In this document: one piece after another, positions 8,057 through 18,604 of the stretch
Layout of the letters: every line of letters starts with the position of its first letter
Numbering within the stretch: the first letter of the stretch is position 1
Assembly (NCBI RefSeq): GCF_943181435.1
Contig: NZ_OW969598.1
Coordinates: 682,001-746,000, forward strand
Direction: 5' to 3'
Source: Neisseria sp. Marseille-Q6792
GTDB lineage: Bacteria > Pseudomonadota > Gammaproteobacteria > Burkholderiales > Neisseriaceae
Length of the DNA: 64,000 bases
Program-made: the position numbers and the translations under genes
Notes under the pieces: model-generated
The model's input: the letters and a program-made list of their open reading frames with translations, nothing else
The model's database searches: none
Told to the model about the DNA's origin: nothing

Positions 8057-10702
8057 TTACTCCTCTTTTTCTAACTTTAAGTCCCCCACTTTTTCCACAA
8101 CACAGTATGCCAAACCGCCCAGTGCTTCAAAATGCCGTTCACCGCATTCGATTTTCAACCGTTCGTTTTCACGCAGCTTACCCGCATCTACCCCCGCCTG
8201 AATGCCTTTGCCGGTATTTTTGGTTTCTGCAACGAAATACACTTTGTCCTGCACCTGTTTCACCACCGCCCAATCGGGATTGTAGTTGCCCAGCGGGGTT
8301 GGGATTTTGAACCAGCCGGGCAGTTTGAAGTAAAACGCCACGCCTCCTTCATTTTTCGCATCATAATCCTCGCAATTTTGGGCAAAGGCTTTTTCCGTGC
8401 CGGAATCCAAAGGAATGTAGTTTTCGCAAATGGTTTTTTGCGGATTGCTTACTGTGAATGTAAAACCGTTTTCGTAAAACTCGATACCTTCGCGCTCCAT
8501 GTCTTCCAACAGCTTTTGATCGTACGCCTCGTCCGTCCGTTCATACTCGATTCCTGCCGCCATCAACGCGTACAGGCTGCGGTTTATTACTTCAGCAGCA
8601 AGGTCGATGAAGCGTTGCGGATTACCAGCTACATCTTTCAGACGGCCTGACTGTGTGATGATTTCGTACACCGTGCGCCGCGTCAGCCCCGTTTTTCTTT
8701 GAATTTCGCCGAGTATGTCGGGAATCTCCCATGTGGTTTCCATATCGCGGCTGCGGCTGGCAATTTCGACTGTTTCGATACCGTAGGTTTGAGATTGTTT
8801 CAATTGCGCCTTGCGGATGCGGATTTTCGGCTTCTGGATTTCAGGCAGGCCTGCTACTGCCGCCGAAGCCTGTTTAATCAATTCTTCCGTATCGAAGCGC
8901 ACCCGGTAGCGCGTTTTGTATTTCAACCTCTCCCAAATTGCCTGAAATTCGGGATCGAGCGGAAAATCTTTGCGGAATAGCTGTTTTTTCTTCTTATTGC
9001 CGTTTTTGATGTTTTCGGCGGCAAATTTAATGCCGCATTCATCTTCGTATTCCTTTTGCAGATTGGCGGCAAACAATTCATAACTTTCGTTCGGCACTAC
9101 AGTCAGTATGTTCACGTTTTCATCGCGCACGCGCCGCCCTTCCTGATTGACGGCTATACGCAGCCCGCGCCCGATTTCCTGCCGCTTTTTCAGCGGCGAG
9201 CGGGTTTCGTTGAGCGTGCAGATTTGGAATACATTGGGGTTGTCCCAGCCTTCTTTCAGCGCGGAATGGGAAAAGATAAAGCGCAGCGGGCTGCCGAAGG
9301 AAAGCAGGGTTTCCTTATCGCGCATAATGAGGCGGTAGGTATCGTTGTCCGCCTGCATTGTGCCGTCGGTGTCTTTCAGACAGCCTTTCTTGTCTTGCGA
9401 GAAATAGCCGTCGTGTACGCCCGCCGTATCGGTATTGCCTGCAAGCTCTCGATAGATTTCTTCAAACCAAAGAGCAAACTTGCCTGCTGTTCCATCTGCA
9501 GTGCGGTAATTCTCCACGAGGTCGATGAAAAACAGCGACAACACCTTAATCCCCAGCGGATTCAGCCGTTTCTCCTTCGCCAAATGCTCCCTTACCGTTT
9601 CGCGGATTTGGTTTTTCATGATTTCATCACGCACCGCATCGCCGTCTCCGCCGCGCGTAATGGTTTTACCGCTAGAAAACGCCAATTCCTGCTTATCGAA
9701 ATCCATGCCGTCAATGATAAAACCGTGGCGGTAAGCTTCGTTGCCGCCCGATTTTTCAAACAAATCGTCTTCCCATTTGACGGATACCTTTTTCTTCTTG
9801 GTTTCCTTTTTATCCTGATAATGAATGTTCAAATCGGCTTTCGGACGGCCTTTGGCCGCCTGCTTTACTTCCAGCAGCTCCACAAATGCGCCGTTCACAT
9901 CGTTTTCCGCCAATACCGGCAAAACTTCGATTTGCTTTACCAGCTTTAAATTGTATGCCTGCACGGGATTCAGGCTGTAAACCTTGTGGTAAGGGTTTTT
10001 ATGCGTTGCCGAATAGCGCAGGGTAAAAAGCGGATGGAGCGATTCCAAAGCGTTCAGACGGCCTTCCGTTTCCATATTTTGCGGCTCGTCGATAATAACG
10101 ATAGGACACGTTTCCTGAATAAACTTAATCGGCGTTTCCCCGCTTTCGTTTACCTTATTGATAACGTTTCCATCTTTTTCAAACGACTGGATATTGATCA
10201 CCAAAATCTCGATGTGGTCGTTTACCGCAAAAGTGCGCAAGTCCGATAGCCGGCTGCTTGAATATTCCGCATAACGCATCACGGGCCTGCCGAACACTCC
10301 GTCAAAATGCGCCTTCGTAATTTCCAGGCTTTTCAACACGCCTTCGCGTATCGGTACGCTCGGTACGACAATGACAAATTTCTTCCAGCCGTAACTGCGG
10401 TTTAATTCGTAAATCGTGCGCAGATAGACATAGGTTTTGCCCGTACCCGTTTCCATTTCTAGAGAAAAATTCAGCCCGTGTGTGCCGATTTCCGTTTCAG
10501 GCTGTCCGTTTTGCTTTTGTACCGCATTCAGATTCCGGCCTAGCGTTTCCCAATCCAAATCCAAGCCATTGCCGACAAACCGCCCTGTCCCCTGACTGGT
10601 CAAATCAAATGTCCGAGTATGGTTCGGTTGCCCTGCAAAAAGATTCGCAACGGCATTTACCGCATCAAGCTGATAGGGCAGTTCTTCAAATTTCAATTCC
10701 AT
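8057..10702 (-). CDS. res: Type III restriction enzyme, Res subunit
   Basis: The 881-residue ATP-dependent translocase and endonuclease subunit of a type III restriction-modification system. ETGTGKT (84-90) is Walker A, IIDEPQ (near 205-208) is the DEAD-like Walker B, and SAT (near 232) and the QEIGRGLRI segment are further SF2 helicase motifs. The C-terminal nuclease motif is visible as PDWAV (D810) and AETK (E826, K828). I chose ATG 10702 because GGGAG lies eight bases upstream and the protein then starts as relatives do (MELKFEELPYQLDAV). The mod stop is 10 bases upstream, so the two are one operon. The frame looks intact. Restriction requires Mod, so the present mod phase should silence it. 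Confidence 0.95.
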   Translation of the reverse strand: MELKFEELPYQLDAVNAVANLFAGQPNHTRTFDLTSQGTGRFVGNGLDLDWETLGRNLNAVQKQNGQPETEIGTHGLNFSLEMETGTGKTYVYLRTIYELNRSYGWKKFVIVVPSVPIREGVLKSLEITKAHFDGVFGRPVMRYAEYSSSRLSDLRTFAVNDHIEILVINIQSFEKDGNVINKVNESGETPIKFIQETCPIVIIDEPQNMETEGRLNALESLHPLFTLRYSATHKNPYHKVYSLNPVQAYNLKLVKQIEVLPVLAENDVNGAFVELLEVKQAAKGRPKADLNIHYQDKKETKKKKVSVKWEDDLFEKSGGNEAYRHGFIIDGMDFDKQELAFSSGKTITRGGDGDAVRDEIMKNQIRETVREHLAKEKRLNPLGIKVLSLFFIDLVENYRTADGTAGKFALWFEEIYRELAGNTDTAGVHDGYFSQDKKGCLKDTDGTMQADNDTYRLIMRDKETLLSFGSPLRFIFSHSALKEGWDNPNVFQICTLNETRSPLKKRQEIGRGLRIAVNQEGRRVRDENVNILTVVPNESYELFAANLQKEYEDECGIKFAAENIKNGNKKKKQLFRKDFPLDPEFQAIWERLKYKTRYRVRFDTEELIKQASAAVAGLPEIQKPKIRIRKAQLKQSQTYGIETVEIASRSRDMETTWEIPDILGEIQRKTGLTRRTVYEIITQSGRLKDVAGNPQRFIDLAAEVINRSLYALMAAGIEYERTDEAYDQKLLEDMEREGIEFYENGFTFTVSNPQKTICENYIPLDSGTEKAFAQNCEDYDAKNEGGVAFYFKLPGWFKIPTPLGNYNPDWAVVKQVQDKVYFVAETKNTGKGIQAGVDAGKLRENERLKIECGERHFEALGGLAYCVVEKVGDLKLEKEE

Positions 10703-10712
10703 CGTTTTCTCC

Positions 10713-12651
10713 CTACACACACTCGAACATCACGCCCGCGTCCTTCATCTGCAATACGGTATTGCTTTTGAGCGCATCGTCGCCCTCGAACAGCCTGTCC
10801 AATGCCGCCACCTTGACGGGATGCTTCGCCAGCACGGCATCAATCAAACCTTGATCCACGCGTTTCAGCAGGAAAGCGTACAGCCCGCCCGTATCCTCGT
10901 CTTCCACGAAATATACGTCGTCTGAAAACGAAACCTTGCAAGTCAGCTTCAAGCCCATACGCAGCATCAATTCGTAGAGCAGATTTTCAGACGACGTTTC
11001 GGACAGCACAGAATCGATATTCAACAACAATTCGCGTTGCAGGGCTTCCGTATCGGCTTGTCCGGGCTGCCGCCATTGTTTGAAACCGCTTTCGGCAAGT
11101 TTGAAGACTTTAAAGCCCGTATCCACGTTCTGACCGCTTTGAAGGCCGTCTGAAATCTGCCTGCCCGCGCGGCGGATGCGTTCTTTGGCGATTTCGGCAA
11201 TCGTGTTGAAACCCGCCTTGCGCGCTTCGGATTTTTCGTCGGTTTCTTCGGGAAGCTGGACGCAGATGAAACGGCGGCTGCCACCGTCTTCGGCGTTAAG
11301 CTGCATCACGGCGTGGGCGGTGGTACCAGAGCCACAAAAGAAATCTAAAACAATAGAATTTTGTTCGGTTGAATGTTCAATAATTTTTTGGATAAAGCTA
11401 ACTCCTTTTGGGAAAGTAAAATACTCAACTAATCCTATTTCTTTCAATAATTTGGTTGCATTTTGATTCATATATTCGTTATCTGCGAAAAGCAGGCTAT
11501 CAAAAGTTTTCCTAGTAGTTTTCAAATCTTTTAGATAACGTTTATAAATAAAACCACGTTCATCAGGCTTATGTGATTTCTTAAAACAAATTCTTCCTTC
11601 GTCAATATGTTTCTGTAAAGTATTTTTTGTTGGAATCCACGAACGCCCTTCGGGTGGGTAATCTATTTTTCCCGTATATGGATTGGTAATTGGATATTGT
11701 TGTATCTCTGCATATCCTGATTTGCTTGGATTATCTGAAATCCACGCTCCATTTGGGTCATTGTCTGGATTTGAATAACGTCCTAAATCTTTTTCTCTAC
11801 CTAAAAGATTTATATTGTTTTTATTTTTTGCATAAACTAAACAATTTTCATGTTGAATATTTATTCCAGTTTTCGCATCATTAGTTGTAGATTTTGTTTT
11901 TCTAATCGTATCTATAACAAAATTCTCCGCTCCAAACACTTCATCGCACAACAATTTCAACTGCGCCTGTTCGTTATCGTCAATGCTGATGAAAATCACG
12001 CCATCATCGCGCAGCAGGGTTTTTGCTAAATGTAAACGCGGCAGCATCATGTTGAGCCAGTTGCTGTGGTAATGGCCGCTGTCTTTGCCGTTTTTGCGCC
12101 ACACGCCTTGGAATACACCGTCGCGTTTCAGGTAGCCCGCATCATCGGTATCGCCCACGCGGCGGGCGTATTCTTCGCGGCTTTCGGAGAATTTGTCGGG
12201 ATAAATAAAGGAATCGCTGCCGGTATTGTAGGGCGGGTCGATGTAAATCATCTTCACGCTGCCGGCGTAGGATTTTTGCAGGATTTTCAGTGCTTCGAGG
12301 TTTTCGGCTTCGATAAACACGTTTTGCGTGCCGTCGAAATCTGCAGATTCTTCTTTGCAGGGAACGAGCGTGCGGGAAGTGGAGCTTTGCAGGTTGAGAT
12401 AGGCGGCGGTTTTACCCGCCCAATCCAGTTGATAACGTTCGCCCGCACCGGCAAGGTTTTCTGCACCGAGGACGAGTTTGAGCTTCTCAAAGTCGATTTG
12501 GTCTTCGCAAAAGACTTCGGGAAAGAGTTGTTTGAGTTTTAATATGTTGTTTCGTTTGAAATTATTTTCTAAATCGTGTATAATTTCGGTTCGGTTCGGT
12601 TCGGTTCGGTTCGGTTCGGTTCGGTTCGGTTGCCATAATTGCGTCTTCCAT
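10713..12651 (-). CDS. modD: Phase-variable type III DNA methyltransferase Mod (modD-like), currently out of frame
   Basis: An N6-adenine methyltransferase that also sets the specificity of Res. The catalytic motif DPPYNTG (about 12239-12221) precedes FFCGSGTT (about 11345-11322), the beta-class order used by type III Mods. Translation should start at ATG 12651 or 12636, run through nine ACCGA repeats (12586-12630), then continue as IIHDLENNFKRNN and so on. With nine units the ATG frame hits TAA shortly after the repeats, while the mod frame is open only from after TGA 12653-12651 with no start codon. Copy numbers of 7, 10 or 13 would restore expression, so this copy is phase OFF. ACCGA repeats are what I recall for meningococcal modD; the allele cannot be decided here. 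The central recognition domain (about 11340-11930) is much more AT-rich than the flanks. An internal GTG at 12320 could give only a truncated protein. Confidence 0.88.
12586..12630. repeat. Pentanucleotide repeat tract, nine TCGGT units (ACCGA on the coding strand)
   Basis: Nine perfect tandem units within the 5' coding part of mod. Unit length 5 is not divisible by 3, so each gain or loss shifts the frame. Confidence 0.98.
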
Positions 12652-12988
12652 CAATGATTACTTACAAGGTGTCCATTTTACCGGAATATGTTGCAAGTTA
12701 AAAGAAAAGTGATTTTCAGGGTGAAAGTTGACCGACTATCTCTGATAGCCGGTTCGAGCCGGACAGCTACCGGAATGTGAACAACATATCTTCTTCATTT
12801 TCATCCGGTACGAAATGCCGTTTTTGAGCCAATCATCCGTTATCGCGCAATACGTCTAGATAGATTTCCACCCAAACGGAAATAGGCGGTTTTCCCTTAT
12901 AAACGGATGAAATCAACCAAATATTGAAACACAGCCCAAAACAATAAGGCGGTACGTATCATATACGTACCACCTACTTTTCAATCAA
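12652..12988. other. Spacer between rplY and mod
   Basis: 337 bases without a gene. It holds the rplY terminator hairpin at 12951-12971 and the mod promoter region; I cannot pick a convincing -35/-10 pair for mod. Confidence 0.5.
12951..12971 (-). terminator. Hairpin downstream of rplY
   Basis: GGTACGTAT and ATACGTACC form a perfect 9-bp stem with a 3-base loop; on the minus strand a T-rich stretch follows. Confidence 0.55.
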
Positions 12989-13561
12989 TTAGCGTTTTTT
13001 ACCGGTAACGGTGGCAACAGCCAGATTTTCGTTACGTTTCAGGGAAACGCTTTCTACACCTTCAGGCAGTTTGATGTCGGACAGATGCAGAATGTCGCCG
13101 GCAACCACTTCGGCACAATCCAAATCCAAGAAAGCAGGGATATTGGCAGGCAAAGCAACTACTTCAACAGAAGTGTTCAACAGAGATACGCGGCCGCCTT
13201 GCAATTTAACAGCTTGGGAATTTTCAGCGTTAACGATGTGCAGGGGAACACGGATACGTACAAGTTGATCAGCTTTCACAGCTTGGAAGTCGATATGTTG
13301 AACTTCGCGGCGGAACGGGTGCATTTGGAAATCGCGGACGATAACGTCTTTGGTTTCGCCGTTCAGAGACAACTTAATCAACGCAGTATGGAAAGATTCT
13401 TTTTCCAATGCGTAGAATACAGTTTTGTGATCCACAGCAATTGCAACGGGCTCTTGGCCTTCACCGTACAAAATACCGGGGATTTGACCTTCGCGACGCA
13501 GGCGGCGGCTCGCACCAGTGCCTTGTGCTTCACGAACAGAGGCTTGAATTTCATAAGTCAT
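12989..13561 (-). CDS. rplY: Large ribosomal subunit protein bL25 (Ctc/TL5 type)
   Basis: A 190-residue long-form L25 that binds 5S rRNA. The N-terminal L25 domain starts [25 protein letters not shown] with GILYGEG, and a TL5-type beta domain follows from about residue 95 ([19 protein letters not shown]). Long forms of this length are standard in beta-proteobacteria. It lies downstream of prs on the same strand, a common bacterial order. Mod and res follow on the same strand after 337 bases and a hairpin. Confidence 0.96.
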
Positions 13562-13627
13562 GTTAAATACTCCAAGTTAAATAAAACTACCGTCATCGGC
13601 CGCGACCAGCTTAAGACGGCTTCGGGC

Positions 13628-14611
13628 TTATGGCAGCAACATGCTGCCTGTCATCACTTCTTCATTAAAAAGATATGAGACGGATTCTTCGTTGCTGATG
13701 CGGCGGACGGTTTCGGCCAACAGACCGGCAATCGTTACCTGACGGATACGGTCACAGTTTTTAGCCGCTTCAGACAAAGGAATGGTATCGGTTACGACCA
13801 CCTGGTCGATTTCGGACGAGGCAATACGGCTGACTGCCTCTCCGGAGAATACGGCGTGGCTGGCATAGGCCAGAACACGTTCCGCACCCCGCTCTTTCAG
13901 GGCAACGGCAGCTTTGCACAGCGTATTTGCAGTGTCGATCATATCGTCCACAATCAGACAGGTTCTGCCTTGAATATCGCCGATGATGTTCATGACTTCC
14001 GCCACATTGGCTTTCGGACGGCGTTTATCGATGATTGCCAAGTCGGCATTCAAAGATTTTGCCACGGCGCGGGCGCGGACGACACCGCCGATATCAGGGC
14101 TGACAACAGTCAAGTTTTCAATCCGCTGCTGCTTGATATCGTTCAACAGAATCGGGGTGGCATAAATATTATCCACAGGAATATCAAAAAAACCCTGAAT
14201 CTGGTCTGCGTGCAGATCAACGGTCAAAACACGGTCGATCCCTGCCGAATACAGCATATTTGCTACCAGTTTGGCAGAAATCGGAACGCGGACGGAACGC
14301 GGACGGCGGTCTTGGCGCGCATAGCCGAAATACGGAATGGCTGCCGTGATGCGGCCTGCCGAGGCACGTTTGAGCGCATCCGCCATTGTCAGGATTTCCA
14401 TCAGGTTGTCATTGGTCGGTGCGCAAGTAGGCTGAAGGATAAAGACATCGCGACCACGTACGTTTTCCAACAACTCGACGGCAACTTCACCGTCTGAGAA
14501 TTTGGAAACCGAAGCATCTCCCAAGGAAATATCCAAATGTTTGACAACGCGTTGTGCCAACTCTGGATTGGCATTACCTGTAAATACCATCAAACTGTCG
14601 TACGCAGCCAT
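13628..14611 (-). CDS. prs: Ribose-phosphate pyrophosphokinase (PRPP synthetase)
   Basis: Makes PRPP from ribose 5-phosphate and ATP for nucleotide, His and Trp synthesis. It has 327 residues from ATG 14611, preceded by AGGTGAG. The start [19 protein letters not shown] matches relatives, while an upstream ATG at 14761 would add an unrelated leader. Visible motifs are the ATP-binding RQDRRPR segment, [17 protein letters not shown] and the PRPP loop [13 protein letters not shown]. It stands between three tRNA-Gln genes and rplY. Confidence 0.96.
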   Translation of the reverse strand: MAAYDSLMVFTGNANPELAQRVVKHLDISLGDASVSKFSDGEVAVELLENVRGRDVFILQPTCAPTNDNLMEILTMADALKRASAGRITAAIPYFGYARQDRRPRSVRVPISAKLVANMLYSAGIDRVLTVDLHADQIQGFFDIPVDNIYATPILLNDIKQQRIENLTVVSPDIGGVVRARAVAKSLNADLAIIDKRRPKANVAEVMNIIGDIQGRTCLIVDDMIDTANTLCKAAVALKERGAERVLAYASHAVFSGEAVSRIASSEIDQVVVTDTIPLSEAAKNCDRIRQVTIAGLLAETVRRISNEESVSYLFNEEVMTGSMLLP

Positions 14612-14778
14612 ATTCTCACCTGATTTTATGTTTAACTTCCGCTCAGAAAACACAATGCTTCCCTCCGCTTGTACCAAGCCCGACATTATACCTGCAACAT
14701 CCGACACAAACAAAGGCATTTCAATATTTTTATTTCTATGAAACAAAAAGCGTGTAAGCAAGCTTACACGCTTTTATC

Positions 14779-14854
14779 TGGCTGGGGAGGAAGGATTCGA
14801 ACCTTCGCATGCTGGAATCAAAATCCAGTGTCTTAACCGCTTGACGACTCCCCA
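14779..14854 (-). tRNA. tRNA-Gln(TTG), copy 3 in transcription order
   Basis: A 76-base cloverleaf with TTG anticodon in the loop TTTTGAT, acceptor stem TGGGGAG/CTCCCCA, the T-loop GTTCGAATC and encoded CCA. Identical to the next two copies. Confidence 0.97.
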
Positions 14855-14862
14855 AAAAAATA

Positions 14863-14938
14863 TGGCTGGGGAGGAAGGATTCGAACCTTCGCATGCTGGA
14901 ATCAAAATCCAGTGTCTTAACCGCTTGACGACTCCCCA
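14863..14938 (-). tRNA. tRNA-Gln(TTG), copy 2
   Basis: Identical 76-base copy with encoded CCA, 8 bases from copy 3. Confidence 0.97.
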
Positions 14939-14950
14939 ACTTGTTTGGCT

Positions 14951-15026
14951 TGGCTGGGGAGGAAGGATTCGAACCTTCGCATGCTGGAATCAAAATCCAG
15001 TGTCTTAACCGCTTGACGACTCCCCA
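14951..15026 (-). tRNA. tRNA-Gln(TTG), copy 1
   Basis: Identical 76-base copy with encoded CCA, 12 bases from copy 2 and 7 bases after the ispE stop. It is probably processed from an ispE-tRNA transcript. Confidence 0.97.
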
Positions 15027-15033
15027 ACAATGT

Positions 15034-15879
15034 TTATACGGACAACAAAGGATGTTTTGAAAGACCCTCTGCCAAATACGCCTCATATAAACCTGAAACT
15101 TGTCGGTATATATTGTATGCGCTATTCCTATCTTGACACGCCGTGAATACACACGCACCAGAACCTGTCATTAAAGCAAATCCATATCGGGACAACTCGG
15201 AATAGGCTTTCCAAACTTCAGGGTATTCTTTAAATACAACTGCCTGCATATCATTTCTAAACGGTTGCAGGTTTTGGAAAGTCGGCATTATGCTTGAGGC
15301 GGAATTTCGTGTCAAGCCTTCGTGTGTGAAAATTTTTGCGGTGGAAACGTGGACGAGCGGTTTGACGATGACATACCACTGTTTCGGAATATCCATTTCG
15401 TCCAGCCTGTCGCCTATACCCCGCGCAAACGCATTTTTGCCGAAAATAAAAAATGGTACGTCCGCCCCCAAAGCCGCGCCCGAATCAATGAGCTGCCGCT
15501 GCGTCAGACCGCACTGCCACCAACGGTTCAACACCAGCAAAACGGTTGCCGCATCCGAGCTTCCTCCGCCCAAACCGGCCCCGGTCGGAATTTTTTTGTC
15601 CAGCCATATCTCCACGCCGGTAGGGGTGCGTGCATATTTTTGCAGCAACGATGCGGCACGGTAGCTTAAATCCGCCTCCTGCGGCATTCCATCAACCGGA
15701 TTGTGCAGGATGATTTTGCCGTCGTCCCTTGGTTTCAAATATACGGTATCCTGCAAATCTATCAGGCAGAATATGCTTTCGATATTGTGATAACCGTCTT
15801 CCCGCCTTCCAGTAATCCTCAAATCGAGATTCAGTTTTGCAGGTGCGGGAAACGCCTGCCGTCCGTCCGCAATATTCAT
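15034..15879 (-). CDS. ispE: 4-diphosphocytidyl-2-C-methyl-D-erythritol kinase
   Basis: Phosphorylates CDP-ME in the MEP isoprenoid pathway. This 281-residue GHMP kinase has the substrate-site APAKLNLDL near residue 12 and the ATP-binding loop [13 protein letters not shown] at 98-110, with MTGSGACVF as the third GHMP motif. It starts 9 bases after the lolB stop, so the two are co-transcribed. Confidence 0.96.
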   Translation of the reverse strand: MNIADGRQAFPAPAKLNLDLRITGRREDGYHNIESIFCLIDLQDTVYLKPRDDGKIILHNPVDGMPQEADLSYRAASLLQKYARTPTGVEIWLDKKIPTGAGLGGGSSDAATVLLVLNRWWQCGLTQRQLIDSGAALGADVPFFIFGKNAFARGIGDRLDEMDIPKQWYVIVKPLVHVSTAKIFTHEGLTRNSASSIMPTFQNLQPFRNDMQAVVFKEYPEVWKAYSELSRYGFALMTGSGACVFTACQDRNSAYNIYRQVSGLYEAYLAEGLSKHPLLSV

Positions 15880-15888
15880 CTGTCCGCC

Positions 15889-16470
15889 TTATCTCGTGCG
15901 CGCCGCACAGCGTTCCGGGGTTTCGGTTTCAGACGGCATTCCAATCTCGGTGAAAACCAGCCTGATGTTCAATTTCCCGTTATCCAATTGCAGGATGCGG
16001 GCTTTTCCTTCGCTGTTGACGGTTCTGCCGATTGTCCAACCGTATTGTTCCAATATGCCGTCTGAAAGGATGCGGTAAGGTGCATGGGCAACTCGTCTGC
16101 CGTCTGCCCAGATATGCAGATATTGAATAGGTAGGTTGAAACCAATAAGCTGCCGACTCAACTCCTCCGCACTTTCCGCCTGATAAACATTTCCTTTGGC
16201 ATCCACTGCCAATGCGCCGTCCCTGTCTTGACACAACTGCCCGAGCGTACTGCCCAAAGGGGTGTTGATATTGATGGTTTCCACGGGCGGTTGGTATGTC
16301 CAATCGAAATTTGCATACGAACCTTTCCCTTCCGCTTTGACTGCCAACCGCCCTTCTGCTGCAAAACTGCTGATCTGTTCGGACGGCTGCCACAGACCTG
16401 CACTGTCCTGCGGCAACTGCGCACAGGCCGACAAAAGCAGGATTGCCGCTATTGATACAGTATGTTTCAT
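15889..16470 (-). CDS. lolB: Outer-membrane lipoprotein LolB
   Basis: Receives lipoproteins from LolA and inserts them in the outer membrane. The 193-residue product from ATG 16470 begins [16 protein letters not shown], a lipobox with Cys16. The mature part has the LolB segments [19 protein letters not shown] and ANFDWTYQ. An upstream in-frame ATG at 16575 would hide the lipobox. It is coupled to ispE downstream, an order also known in other proteobacteria. Confidence 0.93.
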   Translation of the reverse strand: MKHTVSIAAILLLSACAQLPQDSAGLWQPSEQISSFAAEGRLAVKAEGKGSYANFDWTYQPPVETININTPLGSTLGQLCQDRDGALAVDAKGNVYQAESAEELSRQLIGFNLPIQYLHIWADGRRVAHAPYRILSDGILEQYGWTIGRTVNSEGKARILQLDNGKLNIRLVFTEIGMPSETETPERCAARTR

Positions 16471-16600
16471 GAAAATTTCCTTACCGATTGAAATCCTACC
16501 CGCGTGGACAACATCCTTTAAAACAGAGGCGTTGGCATTTGCCGGAGCGGAATGCGGCCGCCGTCTTTTTTCCAACCGCGCCTTCCATGTTCAGACGGCA

Positions 16601-18445
16601 TTATTTCCGATGTTTTCGGAAAAGTTCGGGCAATGTGATTCCGTGACGTTTGAGCGTTTCGCGCCATATTTTCTTGTCTCCCGTAAGGTGTGCCGCCTGA
16701 GTCCACACGTCAACCGCCTGATCGCGTTCACCCAATGCCCACAACACCTCGCCCAGATGGGCGGCAACTTCGGGCTCAGGCTGGCTCTCAAACGAATAAC
16801 GGAGATACGGCAGCGCACTTTCCGCATCGCCTTTCAGGTAATACGCCCAGCCTATGCTGTCATTGACGGCAATATCGTCAGGGTTAATTTGATATGCCTT
16901 CTGAAGCAATACAAAACCCTCGTCCAAACGCTCGGAATCAGAAAGCAGGCTGTAACCTAAATTATTCATAATCTGAGCGTTATCAGGTGCAAGCCTGAAC
17001 GCCCTTTCAAGATCTGAAATCATTTTTTTCCGCTTGCCAAGCCGCTCGTAAACAACTGACCGCTGTACCAATGCCTCTGCCTGTAACTCTGTATTGCTGC
17101 CGACAGGCGGTTTTTCGATAATCTTGTCCAGCTCCCTTAAAGCCTCCCGTGTATCCGGCAATTTTGACAGTGCAAACAGCTGTACTTTAGACAAGTTGTC
17201 CGCCATAAAATAACGCCCCTGCTGCTCGGGAAGCTTCCGTACTTCCCTAATTTGCCGCAAAGCCGCCTTTGCACCATCCAGTTCGAGGGTTGCAACAACT
17301 GCCGACACACCTTTGTCGAACAGATATTCCGGCGCGGACACTTTTTTCAGCCACTGCCTGACTTTGGTGTAATCCCTGCGGTCGGCATACATCATCGCCG
17401 CCGTTAGCGCCGCCCTGCTCCGCTGTTCCTCCGTCCCCCTGCCGTATGCCTTTTCGACATAGCCGTCGATAACGGAAATATCTTCTTTCCGGTTTGTCGC
17501 CAATATTGCCGCCTGAATATACAGATCCGCATTCGGATTGGCATCCAGCAACACTTTCAAGCGTTCATATGCATCATCGGGCCTGCGCAGGGAAACAAGG
17601 TTCATAATTTCCATTTCCTGCCAAACGGTTGAAAGGTTTTTGGTGTCTGTTTGCTCGAAAAAACCACTGAGTATCTCGGGATAACGGCGCGCAACCAGAC
17701 GCAAGGTTACCAGGGTCGGCGGTAGTATTTCTGTATCAAGTTTTGCCAAGCGTTGCAATGCCGCGATTGCTTTATCTTTTTCCCGTACTTGCACGTTAAA
17801 AACCACATCGGCAACCGCCGCTTCGGGCAGATGTTCATATTTCAACGCCGCGCGGTGGACGGCCTCCGATGCTTTTTTCGCCAATCCGTCCTGCTGCACG
17901 GCGGCTTGCGCCAGCAGCAAAAATATCCTGCGGTTTTGCCCGTCATCCGCCTGCGCCAATATCTCTTCCAGCCCGTCCAAACGTTGATTTTCTTCTCCTT
18001 TCAGCACACTCCGCAACCAGGCCATCCGTTTCTGCGCCTCACCCGGTATAGGCTCAATCTGCCGCCATTTCTGATAAATCATCTCAGCCTGTTCAAACGC
18101 ATTCAGCGACACGGCCATTTCCAAGGCACGTTCGGCAACTTCGGGGGATTTTGTACGCTCCAACATCAGCATATAGGCGGCAAGTGCCGTTCCCGCCTGC
18201 CCCTTTTGCAAGGCGGTTTCCCCTCCCAGCAACGTAAATATCTGATTAACCCGTTCGCCCACTGCCGCAAGCCGTGCGCGTTCGTTTTTGATTTCTTCCT
18301 CGCTGTAACGCTGATGTTTCCTTAAAACCTTTCCGACTTCCTTCGGCTGTTTCATATCCCCCGCACCGCCTCCGGCGGCAGACACCTGTCCGGCAATCAA
18401 GGCTGCCGTCAACACAGTTAACATTTTGAAACGGTTAGGTAGCAT
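16601..18445 (-). CDS. Exported tetratricopeptide-repeat protein
   Basis: A 614-residue protein with signal peptide (MLPNRFKMLTVLTAALIAGQVSA) and TPR repeats through much of its length. They are clearest near the C-terminus as ALVQRSVVYERLGKRKK, NAQIMNNLGYSLLSD and DIAVNDSIGWAYYLKGD. It is probably a periplasmic or outer-membrane-associated scaffold. ATG 18445 is preferred over 18451 because AAAGGA is then correctly spaced. It lies upstream of lolB, with DUS sequences between. No specific function is assigned. Confidence 0.85.
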   Translation of the reverse strand: MLPNRFKMLTVLTAALIAGQVSAAGGGAGDMKQPKEVGKVLRKHQRYSEEEIKNERARLAAVGERVNQIFTLLGGETALQKGQAGTALAAYMLMLERTKSPEVAERALEMAVSLNAFEQAEMIYQKWRQIEPIPGEAQKRMAWLRSVLKGEENQRLDGLEEILAQADDGQNRRIFLLLAQAAVQQDGLAKKASEAVHRAALKYEHLPEAAVADVVFNVQVREKDKAIAALQRLAKLDTEILPPTLVTLRLVARRYPEILSGFFEQTDTKNLSTVWQEMEIMNLVSLRRPDDAYERLKVLLDANPNADLYIQAAILATNRKEDISVIDGYVEKAYGRGTEEQRSRAALTAAMMYADRRDYTKVRQWLKKVSAPEYLFDKGVSAVVATLELDGAKAALRQIREVRKLPEQQGRYFMADNLSKVQLFALSKLPDTREALRELDKIIEKPPVGSNTELQAEALVQRSVVYERLGKRKKMISDLERAFRLAPDNAQIMNNLGYSLLSDSERLDEGFVLLQKAYQINPDDIAVNDSIGWAYYLKGDAESALPYLRYSFESQPEPEVAAHLGEVLWALGERDQAVDVWTQAAHLTGDKKIWRETLKRHGITLPELFRKHRK

Positions 18446-18555
18446 AATCATCCTTTATCCGACATCCGTCCGAACTTTCAGACGGCATATAATCAGGCGT
18501 AACTTTATCACAAGCAGAATCGTTTGTAGATTTGCGAAACCCCGTTCAAAAAAAT

Positions 18556-18589
18556 AAATGCCGTCTGAAACGCGGCTTCAGACGGCATT
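18556..18589. terminator. DUS inverted-repeat terminator downstream of panC
   Basis: ATGCCGTCTGAA pairs with TTCAGACGGCAT across a short loop. Confidence 0.8.
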
Positions 18590-18604
18590 GCCGACGCTTG
18601 CGGT

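Noticed and set aside
8057..10720. Upstream start of res at 10720
   Set aside because: It would overlap the end of mod and lacks a ribosome site; ATG 10702 has GGGAG at good spacing.
14779..15026. Triple repeat resembling a repeat array
   Set aside because: Each unit folds as a complete tRNA-Gln with encoded CCA.
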